64,000 nucleotides of DNA, taken from NCBI GenBank assembly GCA_012744275.1, contig JAAYIE010000002.1:1-64000 (forward strand). The letters are read 5' to 3'. The DNA is from Desulfobulbaceae bacterium. GTDB taxonomy: Bacteria > Desulfobacterota > Desulfobulbia > Desulfobulbales > Desulfobulbaceae. Shown piece after piece: positions 19,436 through 29,118 of this stretch. The notes below the pieces were generated by a model. The model saw only the letters and a program-made list of their open reading frames with translations. It ran no database searches and had not been told where the DNA came from. The translations under genes were made by a program, and so were the position numbers. Positions within the stretch are counted from its first letter, which is position 1. Each line of letters opens with the position of its first letter.

Positions 19436-19779
19436 GGTTTGATATAGGCGTAGCCGTCCTGCTGGAGCACGATAAGCTCAACGATTCCTGCCGGAATGAC
19501 AATGCAGCCTGGCACGAGATCCTCGGTCGTTACCCCGAATTTATTCAGGGCATTATTACAGACCTTGAACACAACCCGCTGCTGCTGCAGGTTGCGTATA
19601 TTCTCCTGAAGGGCACAGCTTTCCTGCTGCAGGAGCTGCACGGCAGGCCCATTGAAGAGCATGACCACATCGTGATGGTCATTGGGAATAGCCTTGAGCA
19701 GATTGGTGACATTGTTGAGACCCAGAGCAAAAATTTTCTCATCGTTGGCGTCGAGGTGGAACACGGCACGATACACCAT
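19432..19779 (-). CDS. DsrE/DsrF-like sulfur-relay family protein
   Basis: A 115-residue protein with the DsrE fold pattern: VFHLDANDEKIFALGLNN at the start, DVVMLFNGPAVQLL in the middle and a conserved cysteine region (VVFKVCNNALNKFG). Relatives bind sulfur or act as small sulfur-relay subunits. The single cysteine in the VCNNAL stretch is where persulfide-carrying homologues have theirs. A strong AAGGAG precedes the ATG. It starts 17 bases after the ABC ATPase and its stop overlaps uvrC. Its role in a cluster with uvrC is unclear. Confidence 0.78.
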   Translation of the reverse strand: MVYRAVFHLDANDEKIFALGLNNVTNLLKAIPNDHHDVVMLFNGPAVQLLQQESCALQENIRNLQQQRVVFKVCNNALNKFGVTTEDLVPGCIVIPAGIVELIVLQQDGYAYIKP

Positions 19780-19796
19780 AACAGCACTCCTTTATA

Positions 19797-21464
19797 TTAC
19801 CTTGCATGAAACGCGGCACTGAACAGCCGCCTGGTATAGGGGTTTTGCGGGTCAGCAAATACCTGATCTGCCGCGCCCTGCTCAACAATGCGCCCCTGCT
19901 GCATAACCGCCACTGTATCCGCCAGGGAACGAACCACCCTGAGGTCATGGGTGATGAAAAGATAGGTGAGCTGATGACGCTCCTGCAGGCGCTGGAGCAG
20001 TTCGATCACCTGCTTCTGAATAGTGGTGTCCAGCGCGCTGGTAGGTTCATCTAAAATAAGCAGTTTCGGCCGCAGAATAATGGCCCGGGCAATGGCAATG
20101 CGCTGGCGCTGGCCTCCGGAAAATTCATGGGGATAGCGGTGAGCAATGGCTGGGTCAAGCTCCACCTCGCGCAAGGCCTCGTGTACTAGGCCAAGGCGCT
20201 CTGCACGGCTTGTCCCAAGCCCGTGCACCTGCAGACCTTCGCCGATGATCTGGGCCACGTTCAGACGGGGGGAAAGCGAAGAAAAGGGATCCTGCAGCAC
20301 CACTTGCAAATCGCGGCGCAGGGGCCGAAAGGCTTTGCCACTTAGGCGGGACAGTGCAAGACTTTCTCCCGTACCATGGTACAAGACCTCGCCTTCACAG
20401 GGCAGCAGGCCCAAAACACACATGGCCAAGGTTGACTTGCCCGAGCCGGACTCACCAACCAGACCCAGGGTAGTGCCCCGGTTCAGGCGTAGATTCACCT
20501 GGTTCACCGCCGTATGCATGATAGGCCGGCGCTGCAGAAAGCCACTCCACTTGTAAGCAATCTGAAAATGGCAGCTCAGCTCATGTAACTCTAACAAAAG
20601 TGGGCCACCGGGCCGGTGTTTGTGCACACCCTTGGGCTGTGCTGCCAGCAAATGGCTGGTGTATTTTTCTTTGGGACGGGAAAAAATGTCCGCCACCGCG
20701 CCCTCTTCCACCACCCGTCCCCGGTGCATGATGGATACCCGATGGGCGATTCTCTCCACCATGGGCAAATCGTGGCTGATGAGCAGGACTGCCATGCCGA
20801 ATTCTTTCTGCACACCGCGGATGAGCTCTAAAATCTGGCCTTGAATGGTGACATCAAGGGCCGTGGTGGGCTCATCAGCAATGAGCAGCTCCGGCTCGCA
20901 GGCCAAGGCCATGGCGATAAGTACCCGCTGGCGCTGGCCACCGGAGAGCTGATGCGGGAAGCTCTCCAGCCTGCGGGCCGCATCGTCAATGCCTGTACGT
21001 TCCAAAAGGAAGATGGCGCGTTCCCGTGCCTGACTGCTATTCATATTGCGGTGCAGGCGCAGTGGTTCCATGAGCTGACGCCCCACAGGGTACACTGGAT
21101 TGAGCGAGGTCATGGGCTCCTGGAAGATCATGGCAATACGGTTGCCACGAATAGCGCGCATCTGCGTTCGGCTGAGCGTGGTCAATTCCTGACCGGCAAA
21201 GCGGATGGAGCCGCTACTTTGAACCTGGCTGATTTCTTCCATCAGGCGCAGGACAGATAGTGCGGTCACGGATTTACCCGAGCCGGATTCACCTACCAGG
21301 GCATGGGTTTCGCCAGCACACACCTCAAGCTGCACCCTGTCCAACGCCAAGGTATCGGGGCTGTCTCTGCCAGTAAAACGCAGGGAAAAATCGCGGATAG
21401 CCAAAAGCGGCTCCCGGTCGGTTTCGCTCTCTATGCTCATGGTGTTAATACTGGCGGCAGACAT
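19797..21464 (-). CDS. Fused double-ATPase ABC transporter subunit (oligopeptide type, YejF-like)
   Basis: The 555-residue protein carries two complete ABC ATPase domains. The first has Walker [13 protein letters not shown], signature LSGGQRQR and Walker [10 protein letters not shown]. The second has [20 protein letters not shown] and LLILDEPTS. This arrangement is typical of YejF and other peptide/nickel-type importers, where one chain supplies both nucleotide-binding sites. No permease or binding-protein gene of that system is nearby, so the partners must be elsewhere. Start at 21464, or the ATG eight codons later at 21440; neither has a good ribosome-binding site. Confidence 0.9.
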   Translation of the reverse strand: MSAASINTMSIESETDREPLLAIRDFSLRFTGRDSPDTLALDRVQLEVCAGETHALVGESGSGKSVTALSVLRLMEEISQVQSSGSIRFAGQELTTLSRTQMRAIRGNRIAMIFQEPMTSLNPVYPVGRQLMEPLRLHRNMNSSQARERAIFLLERTGIDDAARRLESFPHQLSGGQRQRVLIAMALACEPELLIADEPTTALDVTIQGQILELIRGVQKEFGMAVLLISHDLPMVERIAHRVSIMHRGRVVEEGAVADIFSRPKEKYTSHLLAAQPKGVHKHRPGGPLLLELHELSCHFQIAYKWSGFLQRRPIMHTAVNQVNLRLNRGTTLGLVGESGSGKSTLAMCVLGLLPCEGEVLYHGTGESLALSRLSGKAFRPLRRDLQVVLQDPFSSLSPRLNVAQIIGEGLQVHGLGTSRAERLGLVHEALREVELDPAIAHRYPHEFSGGQRQRIAIARAIILRPKLLILDEPTSALDTTIQKQVIELLQRLQERHQLTYLFITHDLRVVRSLADTVAVMQQGRIVEQGAADQVFADPQNPYTRRLFSAAFHAR

Positions 21465-21919
21465 GGCGCCAATCTACCCGAGGCCGTGCTGGGCGGCAAC
21501 AGGAAGATTTTTAGGATGTCCAGCAAACCTACGCGGATTGGTCTAACAAACCAGGAAACCAAATCGTGAAGCCGGCACGCCGGAGGTATCTTCAAACGGT
21601 TGAACTATTGCTTGAAATGACAAGCCAGCTCTGGTTTAGTGCCAAGGTCAATCGAATTCCTTAATCTAATTTCTCGCTGCGCTTTTCATCAACCATCAGC
21701 TCGGAAGTGCTATCAAGTGCACCAACAAGCTTTTACGGCCAACAGGCGTACTCTCAGATCAGAGAAGATGGGGCAATGCAAAGCTGTCGGCTGCCGCAAG
21801 CCACTGAGAATTTTTTGCGATGCCGACATTGTCTGCCAATTCCACCTCTAAGCCCTGGTGCACATTGAATTTATAGTGATCTGCTATTGGAATAAACCCT
21901 CTTCATCCCCTGATCTTGC
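21465..21919. other. Intergenic gap with a possible tiny zinc-knuckle frame
   Basis: No established gene. A short plus-strand frame (about 21768-21851, 27 residues) reads MGQCKAVGCRKPL and ends VCQFHL. This is a C-x4-C ... C-x2-H arrangement like small zinc knuckles, but it has no upstream coding support. Near the end (about 21822-21890) are matches to both ends of the dispersed repeat, with the middle missing. This is probably decayed DNA. Confidence 0.35.
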
Positions 21920-22723
21920 ATGCCTGCAACATCGCTTAAAAATTTTTTTCGTTTGACAACCCTGCGGGACATCGGCCTCTTCCTCCTGACCCTGGCTGCT
22001 TTCCTCTGGCTGGTGCTGCGCGGTGCTGAGCAGATGGGATACACTTGGCACTGGCAACGAATTCCGGGCTATCTTTTTACTCTTGATGAGGACGGCTTTT
22101 CTGCCGGCCCACTTTTGCAAGGTTTGGGCCTTACCCTTGTCATCACCTCCATCAGCATGCTCTGTGCCGGACTCATAGGCCTGGCCACTGCTCTTCTGCG
22201 CCTTTCATCCTCCCCGATCGGCCGCCAGCTGGCCCGGATCTATCTAGAAATCAGCCGCAACACCCCGCTGCTGGTGCAGATATTTTGTTTTTATTTCATA
22301 GTGGCTCCCATCCTGGATATCGGTCGTATGAGCACGGCAGTGCTGGCGCTCAGCCTGTTTGAAGGGGCGTACGCCTCTGAAATTTTTCGGGCCGGAATTC
22401 AATCCATCCACCGTGGCCAATGGGAGGCCTCCCACAGCCTCGGCTTGACTCGCTGGCAGGGTTACCGTCATGTGATCCTGCCCCAGGCCATCCGCAAAAT
22501 AATGCCGCCGCTTACCAGCCAGGCCATATCCCTGATCAAGGACTCGGCCCTGGTCAGCACTATTGCGGTCTACGAGTTGACCATGCAGGGGCGGGCCATT
22601 ATTGCCGACACCTACCTGACCTTTGAGATATGGACAGTCGTGGCAGCCATCTACCTGGTGCTCACCCTCGCTGTGTCTGCCGTGGCAGGTATACTCAAAC
22701 AGCGTCTGCAAGGGGTGGGGTGA
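21920..22723 (+). CDS. Polar amino-acid ABC transporter permease
   Basis: Inner-membrane permease of the HisM/GlnP family, 267 residues. The EAA loop that docks on the ATPase is visible ([20 protein letters not shown] followed by ILPQAIR). An N-terminal helix precedes an extra soluble stretch that also occurs in the second permease at 24578 (QWNW there, TWHW here), so the two are paralogues and likely form a heterodimer. It is first in a run of permease, ATPase, binding protein, permease. The ATPase gene starts shortly after its stop. Confidence 0.92.
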   Translation: MPATSLKNFFRLTTLRDIGLFLLTLAAFLWLVLRGAEQMGYTWHWQRIPGYLFTLDEDGFSAGPLLQGLGLTLVITSISMLCAGLIGLATALLRLSSSPIGRQLARIYLEISRNTPLLVQIFCFYFIVAPILDIGRMSTAVLALSLFEGAYASEIFRAGIQSIHRGQWEASHSLGLTRWQGYRHVILPQAIRKIMPPLTSQAISLIKDSALVSTIAVYELTMQGRAIIADTYLTFEIWTVVAAIYLVLTLAVSAVAGILKQRLQGVG

Positions 22724-22769
22724 GATGCCTTTACCCGGAGCAAGCAGTCAGGTCTGCAAGGGAGGGGGC

Positions 22770-23495
22770 ATGATCACGGTGCGTGATGTGACCAAGGTTT
22801 TTCCTGGCGGCGTGGTTGCACTCGATGGGTTTTCACTGGACGTATGCCGGGGCGAAGTGCTGGTAATTATCGGGCCATCAGGTTCAGGGAAATCAACCTT
22901 TTTACGCTGTCTGAACGGGTTGGACGCAATTGATTCGGGCACTATTATCATTGATGGGGTCGCTTTGGACAAAAATGAAGCTAACCGTCTGGCCATTCGC
23001 CGAGAAGTGGGTATGGTCTTTCAGTCCTTTAATCTCTTTCCGCACCTGAACGTTGAAGAAAATATCAATCTGGCGCAGCAACTAGTGCAGAAAAAAAAAC
23101 TGGCCGAGGCCACCGCCTCCACCCATGCCCTGCTGACCAGGGTAGGCCTGCTCAACAAGGCCAATCGCTATCCGGATGAACTTTCCGGTGGCCAGCAGCA
23201 GCGGGTGGCCATTGCCCGTGCCCTGGCCCTGCACCCGAAGGTCATGCTCTTTGATGAGGCGACCAGCGCCTTGGATCCCGAAATGATCGGCGAGGTGCTG
23301 GACGTAATGCGCGATTTGGCCGCGGAGGGTATGACCATGCTGGTAGTAACCCACGAAATGGGCTTTGCCCGTGAGGTCAGCGACCGGGTAGTTTTTATGG
23401 ATCATGGTCGGGTGGTGGAGGAGGCGGCATCAAAGGATTTTTTCACCAAACCACTCCACGACCGGACACGCGATTTCCTCAGCCAGATTTTATGA
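22770..23495 (+). CDS. Polar amino-acid ABC transporter ATPase
   Basis: GlnQ/HisP-type ATPase of 241 residues that powers uptake by the neighbouring permeases. Walker A is [18 protein letters not shown], the Q-loop is [11 protein letters not shown], the signature [15 protein letters not shown], Walker [15 protein letters not shown], and the switch histidine lies in VVTHEMGF. The ATG at 22770 follows GGAGG. An earlier ATG at 22725, two bases after the permease stop, would add 15 residues of non-family sequence. Confidence 0.94.
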   Translation: MITVRDVTKVFPGGVVALDGFSLDVCRGEVLVIIGPSGSGKSTFLRCLNGLDAIDSGTIIIDGVALDKNEANRLAIRREVGMVFQSFNLFPHLNVEENINLAQQLVQKKKLAEATASTHALLTRVGLLNKANRYPDELSGGQQQRVAIARALALHPKVMLFDEATSALDPEMIGEVLDVMRDLAAEGMTMLVVTHEMGFAREVSDRVVFMDHGRVVEEAASKDFFTKPLHDRTRDFLSQIL

Positions 23496-23592
23496 TTATT
23501 CGCAGCAGGCAACTGGCGCAAGCAAGGCAATTTTTGTAGGTTGAACTTCCTTTCGCCATCCCAACCTTCCAGTAACTACAAGGAGGCAAACC

Positions 23593-24417
23593 ATGAACAG
23601 AGTACTGACTGTCTGCCTGGCCCTGTGTGCAGGCCTAATCCTGACCGTGGCTGCGCAGGTCCACGCCGGCGAACTGCAGCGGCAACTCACCGGTGAAAGC
23701 GCCATTGAACAGATCATCAAACGGGGCACAATTCGGGTGGGGCTGGATGTTTTCGTTCCCTGGGCCATGAAGGACAAGAAGGGAGAACTCATTGGCTTTG
23801 AAGTGGATGTTGCCAGGAAGCTTGCCGAAGACGCGGGCCTCAAGCTGGAGCTGGTGCCAACAGAATGGTCGGGTATCATTCCCGCACTCCTGGCCGGCAA
23901 GTTTGATATGATTATCGGCGGTATGACAGTCACTGCTGAGCGCAACCTGAAAGTTAACTTCAGCGATGCCTACTACTTCACCGGCCAGGGCCTGCTGGCC
24001 AACAAGAAGATGACGGAAAACATGGCTCTGTCTGACTTTAATGATACCAAGATTACCTTGGCCGCCCGCATGGGATCCACCGCAGCGCTCACCGCGAAAA
24101 AGGTCTTCCCCAATGCGACGCTGCGCCTCTTTGATACCGAGCCCGCTGCAGTGCAGGAGGTGCGTAATGGCCGCGTACACGCCATGGTTGCAGGCCAGCC
24201 CCTGCCGGCTCAACAGGCCCTCGCTTCACCCGACGTACTGGTCGCCTACCCCGACATGCTTATGCAGGAACCCATTGCCATTGCACTGCGTAAAGGTGAT
24301 GTTGACACCCTCAACTTCCTCAACAACTGGATCGTCCAGGCACAGGCCAGCGGTTGGATCAAGGAACGCTTCGAGTACTGGTTTGAAAGCACCGATTGGC
24401 AGAGTCAGATACAGTAA
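23593..24417 (+). CDS. Amino-acid ABC transporter periplasmic binding protein
   Basis: A 274-residue family-3 solute-binding protein. It has a signal peptide (charged start, hydrophobic LTVCLALCAGLILTVAAQ, cleavage likely after VHA). The mature chain begins with the IIKRGTIRVGLDVFVPW lobe, and FEVDVARKLAEDAGL is the family signature. An AAGGAGG ribosome-binding site precedes the ATG. It supplies the ligand to the permeases at 21920 and 24578. The ligand is probably a polar amino acid; the exact one cannot be told. Its stop codon overlaps repeat copy C. Confidence 0.93.
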   Translation: MNRVLTVCLALCAGLILTVAAQVHAGELQRQLTGESAIEQIIKRGTIRVGLDVFVPWAMKDKKGELIGFEVDVARKLAEDAGLKLELVPTEWSGIIPALLAGKFDMIIGGMTVTAERNLKVNFSDAYYFTGQGLLANKKMTENMALSDFNDTKITLAARMGSTAALTAKKVFPNATLRLFDTEPAAVQEVRNGRVHAMVAGQPLPAQQALASPDVLVAYPDMLMQEPIAIALRKGDVDTLNFLNNWIVQAQASGWIKERFEYWFESTDWQSQIQ

Positions 24418-24540
24418 TCCTGGTTAAGATCAAAGATGTTCTCAAGAAGGCAAGGAAAATGCGACGCGGATGGTACGTACATATACTTTCGAGGAGCATT
24501 TTCAGATGTCGATACAGAGAGCGCTTTATAATGTGGAATC
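24416..24540 (-). repeat. Dispersed palindromic repeat, copy C
   Basis: 125 bp, starting inside the TAA of the binding-protein gene and filling the gap before the second permease, so it sits within a transporter operon. Ends are AATCCTGGTTAAGATCAAAG and GCGCTTTATAATGTGGAAT. The central stem pairs AAAATGC with GCATTTT. The gap is only 160 bases, so the element makes up most of it and may modulate expression of the downstream permease. Confidence 0.78.
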
Positions 24541-24577
24541 AGTATAACAGGCTGCAAGAAGGCACGCGGTAACGTAC

Positions 24578-25459
24578 GTGCAGGTAAAACCAGCAACTGT
24601 CTCCCTCTTTGACGCCCTACTGCTCCTGCTTTTGGGTGGGATTGCCGTCTTTATCGGCTACCGCGTCGCAGTCCAGCTTAATTACCAATGGAACTGGGGA
24701 GCCATTCCCCAGTTCCTCTTCCGTTATGACGCCCAATCAGGGCGTTGGGTGACCAACTATCTCACCCAGGGCCTTTTAACCACCCTGCGCCTGAGCCTGT
24801 GGGCAAGCATACTAGCCCTGTTTTTTGGTTTTGCCGTTGCCCTGGCCCGCATCAGCAAAAGTTTGTATCTGCGCCTTCTGGCCGGCACCTACGTCGAGTT
24901 GATGCGCAACCTGCCACCCTTGGTCATCATCTTTCTCTTTTACTACTTTCTGGCCGATCAACTGCTGCCCTTTACCGGTTCCGGGCGCATCAATGCTGAA
25001 ACCCATCCCCTGCTCGCTGCGGTAAGCGCCCTGTTCTTTGCCCCGCCAGCCCAGCTCACTCCTTTTCTCTCAGCCCTGGTGACCTTGGCCGTATTTGAAG
25101 CCGCCTATGTGGCCGAAATCATCCGGGCCGGGATTGAATCCATCCACAAAGGTCAGTGGGAAGCCTGCCACGCCTTGGGCTTGTCCCGCTGGCAGAGCCT
25201 GCGCCACGTGATCATACCCCAGGCAATGCGCCGGGTCCTGCCGCCCCTGACCGGGCAACTCGTGTCACTTATCAAGGATTCTTCGATTGTGTCGGTAATT
25301 GCCATCCAAGACCTCACCTATCAGGGTACTCAGCTCATGGCCTCCACCTACCTCACCTTCGAGGTCTGGCTAACGGTGGCTGCCCTGTACCTTGTACTTA
25401 CCTTTCCCTGCTCCTACCTGGTGGAACGCCTGAACCGTCGCGTGAATCGCCTGGTTTGA
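24578..25459 (+). CDS. Polar amino-acid ABC transporter permease (second subunit)
   Basis: Inner-membrane permease of 293 residues, the likely partner of the permease at 21920. It has the EAA loop (GQWEACHALGLSRWQSLRHV) and the conserved LPPLTGQLVSLIKDSSIVSVI tail. The start is a GTG at 24578 with a weak upstream purine run. Separation from the rest of its operon by repeat copy C is unusual for such compact transporter operons. Confidence 0.92.
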   Translation: MQVKPATVSLFDALLLLLLGGIAVFIGYRVAVQLNYQWNWGAIPQFLFRYDAQSGRWVTNYLTQGLLTTLRLSLWASILALFFGFAVALARISKSLYLRLLAGTYVELMRNLPPLVIIFLFYYFLADQLLPFTGSGRINAETHPLLAAVSALFFAPPAQLTPFLSALVTLAVFEAAYVAEIIRAGIESIHKGQWEACHALGLSRWQSLRHVIIPQAMRRVLPPLTGQLVSLIKDSSIVSVIAIQDLTYQGTQLMASTYLTFEVWLTVAALYLVLTFPCSYLVERLNRRVNRLV

Positions 25460-25559
25460 CACTCTCAGTAGCGGCCGTCCTTGCGTCATTCGTGAAGACA
25501 CAGTATTTTGCATGCAAGCTGTTGGGACGGTCCCGTAGTATGCAGCGTCTTCTTACCCC

Positions 25560-25679
25560 ATTCCAATGCAGATCAAGGATGAAGGGCATTTCCGTCGAAG
25601 CGACACTGACATATGTTTTGCTGCGCTGAAAAATATTCGCCGGGCGGACCCTGAGAGAATACTTTAACTGCGATTGGCA
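25560..25679 (+). repeat. Dispersed palindromic repeat, diverged copy E
   Basis: The left end (ATTCCAATGCAGATCAAGGATG) matches other copies clearly. The right end (GAGAGAATACTTTAACTGCGATTGG) matches loosely. It occupies the gap between the second permease and the protease gene. Confidence 0.5.
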
Positions 25680-25695
25680 GCACTGGAGCACTCCC

Positions 25696-27108
25696 ATGTC
25701 GGCACTATCCACCCTGCGCCACACCTTCGTATACATCATGCTATTTGTTGCCCTGAGCTGGCCTGTGCAGGCGTACGCGCTGAGCATCGGCGAGGAACGG
25801 CTTATCGGTCAGAAAATCCTCTACTCCGTGCGCAAGGATCTGCGCATCCTGGATGATCCGGATATCAACCAATACATTAACCGGCTGGGCAGCCAGGTTC
25901 TGCAGGTAGTGGGGCCGCAATATTTTGATTATCGTTTTTTTGTGGTGCAAAGCGACCAGTTCAACGCCTTTGCCGCGCCGGCAGGCCTGGTTTTTTTCTA
26001 CAGTGGCCTGATTGAGGCCATGCGCAAGGAAGACGAACTGGTGAGCGTACTGGCCCATGAAATTGGCCATGTCACCAGCCGTCATCTGGCCCAGCGCATG
26101 GACAAGGGAACCAAGGTCAGTGCAGCCTCGCTGCTTCTCGGCCTTGCTGGCCTCGCCCTGGGCGTTCCCGGTCTTTCCCAGGGGCTCTTCACCGGTTCGC
26201 TGGCCGCAGGCCAAACCATTAACCTGCGTTACAGTCGAGAAGACGAGGAACAGGCAGACCGGCTATCCTTTGGCTGGATGCAGGAGATGCAGCGCAATCC
26301 CGAGTCCATGCAGGACATGCTCCGCACCATGCGCCGCATCACCCGCTACCGCATGGGTAATGTGCCGCAGTACTTGCTCACCCATCCCAATCCGGAAGCC
26401 AGGCTGGACTATGTAGAATCGCTGTTGGAATTGCACAGCCAGCAGTCCTCGGCCTGGACTAAAACAGACAACTTCGACTTCCTCCGCTTTCGCTACCGGG
26501 TGCTGGTACAAACCACAGATCTGGATCGCCTCCGCCAGTACTGCGCCATCACCCTTGCGCAGGACAAGGATGCCGACACCCAACGCATGGCCCGCTTTGG
26601 TCTGGCACTGATTGATGCGCAGAACCGCCGTTTTGACCAGGCATTGGAACAACTGGCCCTGGTGCAGGGGCAATATCCGGATAGAAATATTCTTAGGGTG
26701 GATCAGGCGGTGATTCTGCAGATGGCAGGTCGCTTCAACGAAGCCAAAGCCATTCTGGACGCAAGCGTGCACCGTGACCCTACAGATATGTATGGCCTTT
26801 TTAAATTGGCGCAGGTGGAGGCTGCCAGCGGCAATACAACCCGGGCCGAAGTACTGTTACAGCAGGTGGCACGGGCCATGCCCGAATATCCGCAGGTATT
26901 TTTTGAATTGGGCCAGATAGAAGCCAACCGGGGTGCAAGCGGCAAAGGCATGTTCTACCTGGGCAAGTACTATCTCTACCAGGGACAGGAAGATCTGGCT
27001 GTGCAAAATCTGCGGCGGGCGAGAAGGGACACGTCTGTACCGAAGCACATGCAGGAGGAGGCTGAACAGATCCTTGCCGAACTGGAACACATCAACAAGG
27101 AAACCTGA
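25696..27108 (+). CDS. BepA-like M48 metalloprotease with TPR domain
   Basis: Periplasmic zinc protease and chaperone of 470 residues, resembling E. coli BepA, which checks outer-membrane protein assembly. It has a signal peptide (FVYIMLFVALSWPVQAYA), then the M48 domain with VLAHEIGHVTSRHL (HExxH) and the third-ligand region SREDEEQADRLSFGWM, then tetratricopeptide-like repeats to the C-terminus (YGLFKLAQVEAASGNT and similar). TGGAG lies ahead of the ATG. Only two bases separate its stop from nikR. Confidence 0.9.
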   Translation: MSALSTLRHTFVYIMLFVALSWPVQAYALSIGEERLIGQKILYSVRKDLRILDDPDINQYINRLGSQVLQVVGPQYFDYRFFVVQSDQFNAFAAPAGLVFFYSGLIEAMRKEDELVSVLAHEIGHVTSRHLAQRMDKGTKVSAASLLLGLAGLALGVPGLSQGLFTGSLAAGQTINLRYSREDEEQADRLSFGWMQEMQRNPESMQDMLRTMRRITRYRMGNVPQYLLTHPNPEARLDYVESLLELHSQQSSAWTKTDNFDFLRFRYRVLVQTTDLDRLRQYCAITLAQDKDADTQRMARFGLALIDAQNRRFDQALEQLALVQGQYPDRNILRVDQAVILQMAGRFNEAKAILDASVHRDPTDMYGLFKLAQVEAASGNTTRAEVLLQQVARAMPEYPQVFFELGQIEANRGASGKGMFYLGKYYLYQGQEDLAVQNLRRARRDTSVPKHMQEEAEQILAELEHINKET

Positions 27109-27110
27109 AC

Positions 27111-27521
27111 ATGCTGAAACGATTTTCCATATCCCTGGAAGAACAACTTTTGGAACGATTTGACGCCTATATCAGTGAACACGGCTATGTGAACCGGTCA
27201 GAGGCGGTGCGTGATCTCATCCGTAAGGAATTCGTCGGCGCAGAATGGGAGCAGGATGGCGAAGTAGCCGGAGTGATAACCCTGGTGTTCAATCATCACC
27301 AGGCCCTGCTCCAGGAAAAAATTACGGAAATCCAACACGATTACTATACCCTCATCACCTCAACCACCCATGTGCACATGGATCATGACAACTGCTTGGA
27401 GGTGATCATTGTCAAGGGGCAGGCATCGCTCATCAGGGAACTGGCAGAAAAAATGATTGCTCTGCGCGGGGTGAAAAACGGCAACCTCACCATGACCAGT
27501 ACCGGTCACCACCTGCATTGA
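27111..27521 (+). CDS. nikR: Nickel-responsive transcriptional regulator
   Basis: Ribbon-helix-helix repressor of 136 residues with an ACT-like nickel-binding domain. The N-terminal RHH is LKRFSISLEEQLLERFDAYI, with NRSEAVRDLIRKEF. The nickel ligands His76, His87, His89 and Cys95 are all present (IQHDYYT and THVHMDHDNC) at the same numbers as in E. coli NikR. It normally controls nickel uptake, which would feed hydrogenases in this kind of organism. No nickel transporter or hydrogenase gene is adjacent. It is apparently transcribed with the protease gene ahead, since only two bases separate them. Confidence 0.95.
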   Translation: MLKRFSISLEEQLLERFDAYISEHGYVNRSEAVRDLIRKEFVGAEWEQDGEVAGVITLVFNHHQALLQEKITEIQHDYYTLITSTTHVHMDHDNCLEVIIVKGQASLIRELAEKMIALRGVKNGNLTMTSTGHHLH

Positions 27522-27671
27522 CGCCAATGCCGTGACCGGTTGCTGCAGAAATTGCCAAAGATTGGCCCTTGAGTATCCAGCATATCTGATCTGGGACGAG
27601 GCGGATGCAGTACAGGCGGGAAACCAGTGACTGCAAAAGCATTCTCCAGAGCCGATTAATATAATGCTGGC

Positions 27672-27708
27672 AGGGAGAGACCTGTAGAGAAGTCTGTGTG
27701 GTCTCCCT
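27672..27708. terminator. Bulged hairpin between convergent nikR and the sigma-54 activator
   Basis: AGGGAGAGACC and GGTCTCCCT pair with a two-base bulge around a 17-base loop. It lies in the gap between two convergent genes and is a plausible shared terminator, without a strong T run. Confidence 0.5.
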
Positions 27709-27735
27709 ATGGCATCTATGGCATGAGTGTTGACA

Positions 27736-29118
27736 TTACCGCTTGCCCTTGTTTTTGCGCCAGCGGGGATGGCTGATATTAAATTTCTGGATTTTGTAGT
27801 TCATCACCCTGGGGCTGACCCCAAGTTTCTGCGCCGCCTTCTTCTGCACCCAGTTGCATTCCCTGAGGGCGCGCAACACCAGTGACCGCTCACTGTCTTC
27901 CAGCTCAGGAATCTTGTCGCCACGAGATGGCTCAGGCAGCACCAGCTCTCCCGGGCTCTGCAAGGAAAGGGGGGTAATGTACTCGCCTTCCTCTAAAATG
28001 ACTGCCCGTTCAATCACATTGGCCAGTTGCAGAATATTGCCGGGCCAGTGGTATCCTGTCAGCAGCTGCATGGCCTCGTCGGTGAAACCAATGATGGGTT
28101 TGCACACATTGGCCGCTATTCGCTTTAGGAGATTACGGGCCAGGGGTGCAATGCAATTTGGCCGGTCTTTCAGGGCCGGCAATTGCACCGGCAAAACATT
28201 GAGCCGGTAAAACAGGTCTTCGCGGAACTGGCCATCGGCAATTTTGGAAGCCAGGTTTTTGTTGGTAGCTGCAATGATACGCACATCAATGAAGATGGTG
28301 CGATTGCCACCCAATCGCTCAAAGGATTTCTCCTCCAGAAAACGCAGCAGCTTGGCTTGCAGGGCTGGAGAGATATCACCAATTTCATCAAGGAAAACCG
28401 TGCCCCCTTCAGCCTGTTCCAAACGGCCGATGCGCTGCCTGTCAGCACCAGGAAAAGCACCAGCCTCGTGACCAAAAAGTTCGCTTTCCAGCTGTTTTTC
28501 AGGCATGTTGGTGCAATTGACCTTGATAAACGGTTTGGTCCGGCGTGGCGAGTTAAAGTGGGTGGCACCGGCAAGAAAGCTTTTACCTGTTCCGGTTTTA
28601 CCAGTAAACAGCATGGTGGATTCAAAGGCGGCAAACTTGCGCAGATTATCGATCAATTGCCGGAAAGACGGGGTTTCCGCCACGACATCTTCAAAATTAT
28701 ACACTACATCCTGGGTGCTACGCAGATAGGCAAGCTCGTTGACGCAGTGCCTGTTGGCCACGGCTTTTTCCACGGAACAACGGACTCGCTCGGGCAAAAA
28801 GGGATCAGTGATAAAGTCATAGGCCCCCTCACGCATGGCCTCGACAATGAGTTCGGGCTGATCAGAAGCACTGGTGACAATCACCGGCGTGGACGGTATA
28901 TTTTGCTGGATGACCCTGAGCATGTTAAACGTTGACCCGTTTTCAGGGTGCAGCTCAAGGAAAATGACATCATAGTTTTCCTTTTCCAATTTCAGGTGGA
29001 AGGTCCCAGGGTCGTTTTCATATGTTATGTCGGATGAATCGGCGAGTGCGGCTTCAATTTCCTTTTTATTGCCGGGTTGCCAATTATAGGCGAGAACATG
29101 GATTTTTTGTTTTTTCAT
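27736..29118 (-). CDS. Sigma-54 activator with degenerate receiver and GAFPGA loop
   Basis: NtrC-family architecture of 460 residues: receiver-like domain (1-120), AAA+ ATPase (about 145-380) and Fis-type helix-turn-helix (QKKAAQKLGVSPRVMNYKIQKF). Walker A is FTGKTGTGKS and Walker B GGTVFLDEIG. The receiver lacks the acidic pocket (VLAYNWQ), has Glu55 instead of the phospho-accepting Asp (FLELHPENG), and has Asp in place of the switch Lys (ITDPFLP), so it should not be phosphorylated. The sigma-54-contacting loop reads GAFPGA (220-225) instead of GAFTGA. No partner kinase is adjacent. Target genes are unknown. It may activate constitutively or respond by partner binding, or it may not drive sigma-54 at all. 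Confidence 0.9.
   Translation of the reverse strand: MKKQKIHVLAYNWQPGNKKEIEAALADSSDITYENDPGTFHLKLEKENYDVIFLELHPENGSTFNMLRVIQQNIPSTPVIVTSASDQPELIVEAMREGAYDFITDPFLPERVRCSVEKAVANRHCVNELAYLRSTQDVVYNFEDVVAETPSFRQLIDNLRKFAAFESTMLFTGKTGTGKSFLAGATHFNSPRRTKPFIKVNCTNMPEKQLESELFGHEAGAFPGADRQRIGRLEQAEGGTVFLDEIGDISPALQAKLLRFLEEKSFERLGGNRTIFIDVRIIAATNKNLASKIADGQFREDLFYRLNVLPVQLPALKDRPNCIAPLARNLLKRIAANVCKPIIGFTDEAMQLLTGYHWPGNILQLANVIERAVILEEGEYITPLSLQSPGELVLPEPSRGDKIPELEDSERSLVLRALRECNWVQKKAAQKLGVSPRVMNYKIQKFNISHPRWRKNKGKR

Noticed and set aside
28183..28935. 250-codon open frame on the plus strand
   Set aside because: Antisense to the sigma-54 activator; its sequence mirrors the AAA+ domain and has no recognisable domain of its own.
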